Origin: Amphibalanus amphitrite
Lineage: Eukaryota > Arthropoda > Thecostraca > Balanomorpha > Balanidae
Assembly: GCF_019059575.1 (NCBI RefSeq)
Contig: NW_024881853.1
Span: 554,344 to 618,343, forward strand
Direction: 5' to 3'
DNA length: 64,000 bases
Each line of letters starts with the position of its first letter. Within the stretch, counting starts at the first letter, position 1. Shown here one piece after another: positions 55,801-64,000 of the stretch. The translations under genes and the position numbers were made by a program. The notes beneath the pieces were generated by a model. That model did no database searches. It had not been told where the DNA came from and saw only the letters and a program-made list of their open reading frames with translations.

Positions 55801-56191
55801 CGGCCCCATGCGAGTCATCAGACGCAGCCCTAAAGTGTTCACGTTGGAGCTGCCGACTGGCGCCCACGACACTGTAAGCGTCGACAGACTCAAACCAGCA
55901 CACATGCCGCCACCTGAGGACACGCTTGGTCCGAGCAGTACCGAGCCTACGGCTCCGGAGCAGCAGCCGTCACCGTCGACCTCGCTCGGGCCCCTCGCCA
56001 CTGGGGCGCCCGACGAGCCGACACAGACGCCGACGACTACAAGACCGTCCAGCAAGAGGACTTCAAGATCTGGAGTGACGTCTTCCACATCTCCGGACGA
56101 GGACGACAAGCCGTCCGCGGCTGCGCCGGTGCACACCCGCAGCGGCCGCCGCGTGCAGTTCCGGCCGCAACCAGACTTCCGATACTTTTAA
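52841..56191 (+). CDS. Pol polyprotein of the gypsy element (PR-RT-RH-IN)
   Basis: The frame is open from at least 52841, overlapping the end of gag in the -1 frame, so Pol is probably made by frameshifting; no ATG was assumed. Domains in order: aspartic protease (IVDTGAGVS), reverse transcriptase (IDLLRAYHQVP, then AFIPMGLRNAGATFQRVMD and catalytic YLDDILVFS), RNase H (VTDASQVAVGAAL, TDHKPL), integrase zinc domain (HGLSH ... CEACQ), integrase core (IDIVGPLP, IVTDRGSQFES, NGMVERVHR) and a C-terminal segment with SPYRGPMRVI followed by a Pro/Ser/Thr-rich tail. No stop or gap is seen, so all catalytic residues are present. Confidence 0.93.
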   Translation, partial: RVGKREEQAVNAALGLPLLRVTAKVNDQPLKFIVDTGAGVSLVPPSYVNGTLIHPSAVSITTASGQPLRVHGEATLDIVLPTLRRSYTWTFVVAEVTEPLLGNDFLAHNSLVVDCGSQVLRDSTTLLSAPGVPTTGESVHLVINDLAQVPEAVRPILEDHPAVLSPNQPDYTDSPIKTTHFIDTGSAPPTFASPRKLPPDKLTAAKQALDVLLKTGVIRPSRSPWASPIHMVPKSTPGEWRVTGDYRALNAVTKPDRYPLPHIQSLSTKLHNAQWFSKIDLLRAYHQVPMNPADSEKTAVTTPFGLYEYAFIPMGLRNAGATFQRVMDGIFQDVPCVFVYLDDILVFSENQEQHEKDLRLVFSELAEHKLRISLEKCEFMKKSLIFLGHDVTSTGVTPPKARVKEILDLPLPHDSESLRRYLGLIGFYRRMIPRFADVTFHLTELIRLNPKSKELTWTEEQTQAFSDSKAALAGACTLPHPVPHCEQYELVTDASQVAVGAALHQIVDGVPVPIGFFSRKLSQAQQKYAAYDRELLAAYLATLHFRDMIEGRHVTLRTDHKPLVRAFHSPHTAKSDRQQRHWCVVTEYITEVSYIRGSDNVVADCLSRPVNAVSLDACDLHFIAAAQKQEKERDTDSADSEHQDSESGPGSRSNPQDTSRLEPVTLSGDITVLCENTGPHPRPYVPEACRRAVFDRFHGLSHPGRKGTTRLISSRYFWHDMRRDTARWVKECEACQEAKVHRHTRSPPGRFDVPSQRFETVHIDIVGPLPPSVPHGHPFTAPFRYLLTCIDRATRWVEAVPLVSITAESVASAFLDTWVSRFGVPLHIVTDRGSQFESELFSHLSSMIGFHRLRTTAYHPTCNGMVERVHRTLKAAIRARRQEWLRALPVVLLGLRAMPAESGFSAFTAVTGAQVLFPRCAVEKVPVGTKYVQELAKRMSEIDFVTLSQGSNHVRTPPTHVPPDLMTCTHVWVRVDRVRHSLESPYRGPMRVIRRSPKVFTLELPTGAHDTVSVDRLKPAHMPPPEDTLGPSSTEPTAPEQQPSPSTSLGPLATGAPDEPTQTPTTTRPSSKRTSRSGVTSSTSPDEDDKPSAAAPVHTRSGRRVQFRPQPDFRYF

Positions 56192-56239
56192 GTGCGCCCG
56201 CGTACGTGCGTTCGAGGACGATCCTGTTCGCGTGGCGCC

Positions 56240-56400
56240 GACAGTGAAGTGATAACTGCGTCGCGCGGTGTAGTGATTCTTGCGTCGCGCAGGACCGTGC
56301 AGTGACAATTGCGTTGCGCCGTACCGTGTAGTGATTATTGCGTCGCGCAGTGAAGTGTCGATCGCGTCGCGCACCGAGTGATGTGAAAAGTGATTGTTTT
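56240..56400 (+). repeat. Minisatellite between pol and the 3' LTR
   Basis: About five degenerate 25-29 bp units of the type GTGTAGTGATTATTGCGTCGCGCA. They lie in the untranslated tail of the gypsy element, just before the 3' LTR. Confidence 0.7.
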
Positions 56401-56440
56401 GGCTTATCGTGTATGCGCTCCGCGCTGAGGCGGTGAGTAC

Positions 56441-57067
56441 TGTGGTAACCACGTGTGTCGCCGGCCGGCACGGGAGTTCCCGGCGCAGACCGATTCGCGC
56501 GCCGACTTGTGACGTCGCTACCCCGCCCCGGCGCTGGGGGGGCGGCCCAGGACGTGTCTGTTCGTGAACTTTGTCCCATCACGATGCGACCGCGTGGCTG
56601 CGGCCTGCGCTGCCGCAGTGCGTCGGCCAGTGACCAATCCGCGCTCCGATCGGCAGCCACGTGGTGTCCGAGTGCTTCTGCGCATGTCTGGGCCCGGCCC
56701 GCTGCGTCGGGCCGCGCGCTCCCAGGGACTTCTGGCCGAGCTCTTGGCCCGAGCAGACGCGTCACGTCTGGCTCCGCGATTTGGCCCGTTCTGTCCGGGA
56801 TTTATAACTTAGATTAGGCAGGGCATATTTGGCAAACTTGGATTCTCGTCTTTTCGTCACTCCACTGCATGATTCGCTGTTTTGGTTTTTGACTTCGTTT
56901 TGGTAATTTAAATATAACAACCCGCTCTTTTAATTAATTCTTTTACTTGGGGCCGTTTGGATCGAACTGATTGAATTTTTGGAACACGCACCAGGTTGAT
57001 ATTCTCCATTTCTGATTACCGTAAAATCCAGTCACTGATATGTGGTGAACTGCCCCACAGCACCACA
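56441..57067 (+). repeat. 3' LTR of the gypsy element
   Basis: 627 bp matching 51062-51688. No strong polypurine tract precedes it; the sequence before it is CTGAGGCGGTGAGTAC. Confidence 0.9.
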
Positions 57068-57729
57068 GAACTACGTAAACAAGCAGCTGACTGTTCTGAA
57101 AGACAGGATAAAACACCTATCCGCCGATAAGATCTACGATTTTTTAGGGGAGGCGTTTAACCCAAGGGTGCGTTTTCCCCACAGTTACCCTAACCAGTCG
57201 AAGTCAGTGAGGGGACCGGCCGTGCGCGGCCATGTGCATACGTAAAACTTTGGGCTCTAAATTCTACCATAGATCAGGAATTGCGCGGTCGGAGGATAGA
57301 GGGCAGGGCCAACGCAACAAGCTCTGCTTAGCGGGGGCTCTGTCCTTGTGAATCCTTCCATTCAAAAGATTCGTACTAAATTTATAAAAAAGAATATCCG
57401 AGACACGGAATTGGGCGCCTGAAAAGACGACAAGTAACATATTGCTGAGCGACAAAAATGGTTAAGGTCAGGTAAACAAAATAAACAATTGATAACAGGC
57501 CTAAGTAATCGGGTAGGTACCAATGTGCTCACATTGCATCCATGTTTCGTTTACACATTTGCTTTTATGTGCACTGACGCCTTGAACTAAAAATTCGTTT
57601 GCCTTTTGGCTATTGCCGGCCCCCCCAGTAGTGACTTTTTGCCCTGACTGGGGGGGCCAGGCCGATGACTGCGGGGGTTTGGCCCCCCCCCAGTTAACAT
57701 GTTAGACGAGGCCTTGGTTCAAAATGATG

Positions 57730-57962
57730 ATGCATATAACTTAGTTATTTAAATCTAAATATCTTATGACGAGAGCGATTGGCATTTTTGGTATGCAGTG
57801 TTATTCATTGAAAACAGGTTGGAGCGTTTAAGTCTTTAATTTAGTGGTCGCCGCTTACTAATCATGCGGCATACACGCCGCACATAACCGCCAATGCCGC
57901 AACACAGCTTAGATTTCGAAGTTTTAAGTCATTTAGTCTCACCCGGAAAAGTTTCCTTGAAG
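57730..57962. repeat. Inverted copy of the repeat at 48413-48660
   Basis: Shares CGGCATACACGCCGCACATA and related text with the 48.4 kb copy. Element C2 is inserted at its right edge, and the repeat may continue after 60279. Confidence 0.6.
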
Positions 57963-60278
57963 CAGGGCCTCGGCTAACATGTTAACTTCTGGGGCAAATG
58001 CCCCAGTAGAGTCGAGGAATGCCCCAGTAGTGGTCAGGCTTTGCCCAACCTCCACCAAATGCGAATATATCCGTATTAACGTACATTCTTTCATTCGGGA
58101 GCGGTTGAATAGGGGAAGCGGGGGTAGCACCGCCATGTGGGAAACACCGTCATCCTCTCTATCGGCAAAACTCTGAATTGTAAATGTAAACACCCGCCAT
58201 TTCGGTGTCCGAACGGAAACGGGACGCCGTGAGGTAGGTTTCGCTAAGATTTATTTGATTTTGAGATCGCAATTGCCCATTTTGTGAATTTCAAACCATC
58301 GTTGTAATCATTTGGCATGTTTTAGCAGCAAGTAAGTGGTCATTTCAAGTCAAAATGCCTTGATTTTTACGTTAAATTTGAGGGCACGAAGTGCTCTTCC
58401 TTGAGAAAGGAATTACAGAAGAATCGCGCCCCGGCTTGTTTTCCCGTCGGGCGTTGTCGGTCCATGACTGTGTGTGGGGTAACACCGCCATGCTCGGCGG
58501 TGCTACCCCAAGGGGTGGCAAAATGGATAAAGCCGCAATGATGATCCACTCAGCTCGGAGAAGAGCTTAAGTTAGGCCGCAAACGTCGTCTGTTTTTTAA
58601 CCTTACGTTTGACTTCACTGGATGTTTCGAAATAAACGTGAATTTGTCATGCTTTGTATGCATATTGTCCGCAACAAACAGTCTGATCTGTGACAAACTA
58701 ACAACGAACTCTTGTGTGTCTTATATGAGTTTGAGTTACTATTTCAGACAGCAGTAACGCTTCCAAGGGTGGCTGTCACCGTAAGGCCGATCTGTGGATA
58801 ACATCGCCATCAGTGGCGGTGCTAACCGCACATTTTTTGGAGGACGGAAAATGCAGGACTTGTTTTCAATGTCTTAGCGAAATTTTATAATGGAGCGCTG
58901 GAAACTATGCCAACATGTAGGAAAACATTCCTACTTTCACATGAATGCAAAAGAGCTTCGTTTTTACTACGCATATCAGCTCGGTGAGCAGAAATGCTTA
59001 AGGTGGCGGTGCTCCCCCCGCTTCCCCTACGTTTGTGGCAAGAAATCAGGGGCGGTGGAAGAGGGTGCAGCACAGTGTGCAGCTGCACCCTCAATTTCCA
59101 TCTAAATACATAGGCGTGCATTGGCAAACATATCTTTTTGCACCCCATAATCCATCTTCGTTCGAAAGAGCGTCAAAAATAATGACGAAATTACTTCGGC
59201 AACTTTTTTGGTCAGGTCAAAGGTCAGGTCATGGTGATGGCCAAATTTCGCCGATTTTCAGGTCGAATGTCGACAGTTTACAAGATGCCGACGCATAACT
59301 CGGGAACCAATTAGAGCGACAGCACCGCGAAAAAGCGCATTTGATAGCCGTATTAGCAATTAGCATGCTTTCTGGTTATTTCTCTTGGATTTGACCTAAC
59401 GTCAACGGTTTTGCCTGCAAGGGGCAAAAACTACCAAAATAGACGATTTTTTCGGGAACAGTTCTTCTGCAATAACTTTTGACTCATGTCTTGCATGAGC
59501 TTTCTTTTACCGACATCGTGTTCCTCTCGTCAAGACGCATCAAATTAACTACAATTTGACCTTGAAGGTCAACTTGAAAATTCGACCTCAGGTCAAGGTC
59601 ATGATCTGACCGGAAATTGTCATGTTGCATATCAGTCGATCTGCATCGTCGAGCCAAACAACAACTAAGGCATTTTCATCGCTCTAGCATGCCTTTTTCA
59701 AAAGTTATTCGCGAAAAACTGTTAGCTGCCATTCGTGAACTGAGATGACCTCTGGGGCATAAACAAGGGTCACGGGTGCTATTTTTATGTTCAGTGTGTC
59801 AAAGTCACGTACAGTGTTTTATAGTGTTTAGAATGACTTTCGTCCAAAAGAGGTGGTTTTGAATTTTCTCCCATTGACTTATAATAGAGGTCGCAAAATT
59901 GAGCTGACCTTGGGTCACCGCTATGAAAATTCCGAGATAAAAATTGTGTACATGCTGTTGCCCTTATCTTATCAATCGCTGAAAGTTGCAAAGCGATCGG
60001 TCACTCGGTGTAGCTACGGCATACATTGAAACATTTTATGAGGTGAGGTCACTTAAAGTGAACTGGTGACCTGATCTTGAATGACCTTGGTCTGAAATTT
60101 TTGCAACACGTGTAGAATTGATGGATGATGGAGCGCTGCCATTTTTTTAGATATCCGCGAAAAACCGCAGGAAAAACCGCTGGTGTTCAACCCCCCCCCC
60201 CCCCCCCCCCCCCCAGCAGGGCACTAACACACTTTGACGCTTTGCCCCAGTAGTCAAAATTCCTTAGCCGAGGCCCTG
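57963..60278. mobile_element. hAT-like element C2 (2.3 kb)
   Basis: Ends CAGGGCCTCGGCTAA and TTAGCCGAGGCCCTG are flanked by an exact 8-bp duplication CCTTGAAG (57955-57962 and 60279-60286). The last kilobase (about 59200-60220) has the AGGTCA-rich, TTATTCGCGAAAAAC style of the TTAA family and ends in a long C-run, so parts of both families appear joined. No transposase was recognised; no real ORF. Confidence 0.85.
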
Positions 60279-60286
60279 CCTTGAAG

Positions 60287-60641
60287 TCAAAGTATTTGTA
60301 AAGGAATGGAGCTACCGCGACCCTGTTAGTAAGCGTTACTTATGGTTACTATGGAGCGTTATTTATTATGGGTTACACGGTTTACACTTTACAGTTAACA
60401 AAGCCTTGCTATGGAGGAAGCTATGGAGTTATCATTTGACCTTTGCAGCCATCATCTTATTCATCACAGATAAGTGCCACCCAGCTGATCGAAAGTAAAA
60501 ATCACCACCATGCAGACAGGTAGGTAATATAGGTACGGCAGTAGCGGCGGAACACCTTCAATCAAGGGGGGCACTGCCGACTTTTGGTCCCATTCTTTCC
60601 ATGCAACGCCATACACTGTGGCAACGCCCATAGGGCTAATG
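60287..60641. other. Intergenic DNA, no gene recognised
   Basis: No coding segment. A GCGGCGGAAC motif near 60545 and its inverted form near 61640 could be the ends of a small element that P7 entered. Confidence 0.35.
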
Positions 60642-60645
60642 TTAA

Positions 60646-61588
60646 CCCTCGCACGACCAGGCCATTTCTCATAACACGAACGACCAGGGGGGGGGGGGTG
60701 TTACGACCCCCCCTGGCGTTTCGAGACGGAAGGTCGTAGAGCTTAGCGGAAAAAAACCAACGGATTGCTCTCAACGAGATCTCGCGATTGGTGGTATATT
60801 TTTTGGTCCTAGGTCAACATTTGACCTACTTTTGACCGGTCAAAGGTCAAATTTTCGGAAAAATAGACTTTTTTTAACTTTCCGCGGCGATTGCGGCAAA
60901 ACGGTGGGAGATATCGACTTGAAACCTTCACTATCGTGTTCCTTGATCAATTCTCTATCGTTTGGTATGTATTTCGTTTCCCTAGCTCTAAAAATGGCGC
61001 GTTGGGAGCGCCGGAAGTCGGCAAGGTCACAGTCGGCGGCAGAAATTCGAAAAATCAAAATTTAAATTTTTGAAATCTGATTGTATTTTTGGATTTGGAA
61101 GGTCCATTTGCTCCTTATAGAAGCTAATATTGCTGCATATTCCCCATTGAGGTGACAAGAATTAGCAAAATAGTGGTTCGGGCACTTTTCAAAAATAGTA
61201 CCGGACGCTGTTCCTCTTATGACGTCATAACTCCGTGACCTGACCTGACCCGGTCAATTTTTTTGCACCACACGATAGCCAATGCTTGCCCCAACATGCA
61301 TGGGAAGTTTCATCATGATCCATCAAACAATGTGGGTATCACCGGCAGAAAACCTAGGGATTCGGCGCACACGTTTGGTAACTGTCGGCCGGAGGCTGGT
61401 ACCTCTTATGACGTCATAACTCCGTGACCTGACATGACCCGATCAATTTTTTTTCAGCAAAAGATGCGCAAAGGTTGCCCCAGAGGGTATTGAAAATTTC
61501 AGCCCGCTACGACAAGCCGTTTAGCGTGCACTTCGAAAAAACCTCAGGGGGGGTTGATACAACCCCCCCCCCCCTAGGCGTTCTAGGG
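60646..61588. mobile_element. piggyBac-like TTAA element P7 (943 bp)
   Basis: Flanked by TTAA at 60642-60645 and 61589-61592. Ends CCCTCGCACGACC and GGCGTTCTAGGG are unlike each other but match those of P5 in opposite orientation. G/C hairpins lie near both ends (about 60690 and 61546, the latter GGGGTTGATACAACCCC). The interior is nearly the same as P5 and P1. Confidence 0.8.
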
Positions 61589-61657
61589 TTAAAATACCAA
61601 AATCAAAGGGGGGCACGGTGCCCCGGTGCCCTCCCCGTTCCGCCGCCTATGAGTAAC

Positions 61658-62216
61658 AGAATCTTCCCAGCCAGCAATTTTACTCCGGGCCCAAGCAGGC
61701 TAAAGTGCGGATTGCCCGAAATTTTTAGTCGGGCTAATGGCGGCTAAAGTCGGCTAGGGCTTGGGCTAAAGTCGGCGTATGACACAAAAACGCCGACTAA
61801 AGCCCATGCTCCGCCGGAGGTATGCCCGCTCTGCGAGCTCCGGACAGGCGTAGTTTAGCCCTGGTTGTTCGACGATTGGAGGTAGCCCGATGTAAGCCCG
61901 AGCAAAACGTGACTGGCGTAGAAATGCGCATGCGGTGAACAGCCGATCAAGTACGGCTAAACTCCGGCTTTACTCCAGTTAGCCAAAGGAGACAGCCAGC
62001 TTGATCAGCCCGCGCTCCGCCCAAGTTGAGCCTGCTTTGGATGCGCGGGCGGATGTCGGGCTGAGCTGCAGCTGGCCACACTCGGGCATAGCTGCGGCAT
62101 GCCCAAGCTCAGCCCAAGTAAAAAATGCATTGGTTTTGATCGAAGTGGGCAAACCCAAGCTAAGCCCAAGCGCCCGACGTTTGCCCTAGTTTAGCCCAAG
62201 CGAATTGCTGGGTGGG
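61658..62216. mobile_element. GCCCAAGC-repeat MITE
   Basis: Ends around CCAGCAATTTTACTCC and GCGAATTGCTGGGTG form an inverted repeat. The interior is made of degenerate GGGCTAAAGTCGG and GCCCAAGCTAAGC-like repeats in both orientations, an architecture like that of the ACGTCGG elements at 45.3-46.6 kb. No target duplication was resolved. Confidence 0.55.
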
Positions 62217-62413
62217 TTGGGATGAGTAGGTAAATAGTAAATACCTACCGTAATTTTAACAGTCGTTTTGAACATGTGGCCTCAGCCCTCAGGTGCCCTC
62301 AATGGACCCGTAGACCTGAGAGGTCAACTGGCGTTTTGTACTCATTGTCGCCTTTCTATAGCTCAAGTATTTAAAAACATGCTCTATCGCTCAGCAAAAC
62401 TGGTGAGTGATCG

Positions 62414-63910
62414 CAGGGCCTCGTCTAACATGTTAACTGGGGGGGGGGGGGCCGCCCCAGTCGAGGGATTGCCCCCCCCCCACCCAGTGGCCACATTTGC
62501 CCCCAGTCAAAAACGTGAACTTCTCACAAAATTACCTTCCCTGCAATACGTTTTTGTTAGGAGTCTTACATGGATTAACGAGAAACATTATTTGTAAAAA
62601 AAAAAACTATTCATACCACTCCAGACTACGGGAAAGCCAGAGCAGAGAGTTTTATGATCTATAGCTGCGAGTACCTACTGTGATTCTGTGATTTGCTACT
62701 GTGATTCAAGTAGCAAATGTCAATTGGCAGCTGACCAGTGACACAACTAGTGTTGCGCCCCCCCCCCCCCAACAACTCAATCAACGCCCAAATGGATAGT
62801 ATGCTTAGGTATCACTGTCTGGTGGGGCAATGTGAGGCGGGGTAACAAATAATCTAACTCTGCGCCCGTATTGGTGTTTTTCCAGCCGCGAACGTATAGG
62901 GAGGGGGGGGGGGGGGGCGTTGGACCTTGCCCTTGCCGTTTCGCCCCTGATCGAGCTAGAGCTTCGCGGAGGAAAACCCCGTTGCTGCCCGTCACGAGAG
63001 GAGCCGATGATACCTCCATTTTAAGGTCGTAAGTCATCGGTGACCTTCCAGGTCAGGTCAATGACCAAAAGTCGGGAAACTCGCTGGGACTTATTCCAAC
63101 GTCGTAAAGGGTGGCTGTTATTTTTGTCGGGGTGCGACACGAATATCATGTTTAGTTATGATCATAGAGAATGTCTTCATGCATTTAGGCCAGGTCGGGT
63201 AGGGTCAGATCAGGTCAACCAGTAAGGTTTTGCCGGTTATTCGTAGTAGGTGGCAACCGCCTCTGGCTCTGACAGCTTCAAAACATGTTACGAAGGCACC
63301 AAAATACTTCGTAAATGTTCAAATGGTTGCTAAATTCGAATTCAGCTCCAAAAACTGGCCTAGAATCATGGTAAACTCGAAAAAGTGAACCGAAGTCATC
63401 AAGGTCAATGACCTGACCAGACCTCCGGGACCTGACCCACCTTGATGCATGGGGCAATATCATATCCATGTTTGAACGCTTGAAACCACGAAAAGACTGT
63501 AAAACGCGCGGCTAATGCGAGCCGACATACCTACGCCAAATCGCGATTCCGGTCAACTATGGTCTCGAAAAGTAGGTCACAGGTCAAAGGTCATTACGGT
63601 AGGGTCATGACATTTTCAGAGTAGGTGTAAAATTGACTAACGCGAGGGTACTGAAAGTTCGTCGCGGTCAGCCGCTTTTACGTGAGCTATCTGAAAAAAC
63701 GAGGGGGTCCGTTCGAACCCTCCTCCTATATGAGCCATGGCTCGGATTGCCTTTTTTTTTTGTTTTAAAAATCATGGTCTCAGCCCTCAGGTGTGACGAA
63801 AATAAGTGGCATAAATCCGTTGAGAAAACAGGATTTGGGGGTACCCTAGGTTTGGGTCCTTCAGTCTCTGCCCCCCCCCCCCCAGTGAAAATTCCTTAGA
63901 CGAGGCCCTG
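62414..63910. mobile_element. hAT-like element C3 (1.5 kb)
   Basis: Ends CAGGGCCTCGTCTAA and TTAGACGAGGCCCTG are flanked by GTGATCG on both sides (7 of an expected 8 bp; the right flank continues with A that the left lacks). Most of its interior (about 62873-63725) is a relative of P6 without its TTAA, so the family has acquired TTAA-element sequence. Confidence 0.8.
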
Positions 63911-64000
63911 GTGATCGAGATGCTAGCGCAAGCAGGCACCAGTCCATTGTTAGGTATGCGATTTCACCAGCCGTTTTGAAATTGAATATGGTGACTGGTG

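Larger units (their letters stand above)
51062..57067 (+). mobile_element. Intact-looking Ty3/gypsy retrotransposon
   Basis: Two 627-bp LTRs (51062-51688 and 56441-57067), apparently identical by eye, start TGTGGT and end ACCACA. GAAC duplications lie at 51058-51061 and 57068-57071. A primer-site-like TGGTGACCCCGACGTGA starts 3 bp after the 5' LTR. Gag (51996-52871) and Pol (about 52840-56191) are both open. Equal LTRs and open frames imply a recent insertion that may still be mobile. Confidence 0.93.
49938..57716. mobile_element. hAT-like element C1, split by a gypsy insertion
   Basis: The ends CAGGGCCTCGTCTAA and TTAGACGAGGCCTTG are flanked by an exact 8-bp duplication GTTCAAAA (49930-49937 and 57717-57724). 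Without the LTR element at 51062-57067 it is about 1.77 kb. It belongs with C2 and C3, which share the ends. No transposase was found. A 4-bp GAAC duplication marks where the LTR element entered. Confidence 0.85.

Noticed and set aside
60190-60214. Long C-runs (also 2046-2066, 24966-24979, 32001-32011) as meaningful elements
   Set aside because: Outside the TTAA-family hairpins they are simple homopolymers prone to slippage and sequencing error.

Overview
Eukaryotic nuclear DNA from an animal, most likely an invertebrate and perhaps a crustacean such as a barnacle. That organism guess rests on general character only (GC-rich exons, short GT-AG introns, intergenic DNA packed with DNA transposons and Ty3-type elements) and is weak. 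All cellular genes found are conserved animal genes, and three of the four are split by canonical introns with consistent phase.

Layout. (1) 141-17369, minus: IFT88, the intraflagellar transport TPR protein. Its start codon is at 17369, ten coding exons are visible, and the 3' end runs off the left edge. Its 12.8 kb second intron (3453-16257) is a nest of transposons: a Ty3-like LTR element with 179-bp LTRs and a 5-bp target duplication (3775-15021). Its pol is broken by a 7.1 kb CACTG-ended DNA element (6786-13862) and a 209-bp hairpin (6104-6312). The 7.1 kb element carries a LINE fragment, a 76-bp satellite, two TTAA elements, a foldback element and spliced exons of an unrecognised plus-strand gene. 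(2) 21155-25454, plus: a SMYD3-like SET/MYND lysine methyltransferase. (3) 26389-36871, minus: a complete 15-exon NUP214 nucleoporin of about 1932 residues, convergent with SMYD3. (4) 37490-38524, plus: an intronless EPHX4-like alpha/beta hydrolase, divergent from NUP214 across 618 bp. (5) 38.8-64 kb: no cellular gene recognised. It holds mobile DNA: three related hAT-like elements with CAGGGCCTCG ends, another hAT-like element, hairpin elements built of ACGTCGG or GCCCAAGC repeats, and an apparently intact young Ty3/gypsy retrotransposon (51062-57067) with equal 627-bp LTRs inserted inside one of the hAT-like elements.

Two patterns cut across the annotation. First, seven 0.87-1.03 kb TTAA-flanked piggyBac-like elements (plus partial copies) share a G-run/C-run hairpin just inside each end, whose stem changes in a compensatory way. 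They are also loaded with AGGTCA half-sites and TGACGTCA palindromes; one lies 260 bp upstream of the IFT88 start codon. Second, exon-intron borders in IFT88, SMYD3 and NUP214 are repeatedly copied as short tandem repeats that include the splice site, giving clusters of decoy or alternative splice sites. No operon-like organisation, CRISPR array or prokaryotic feature is present.
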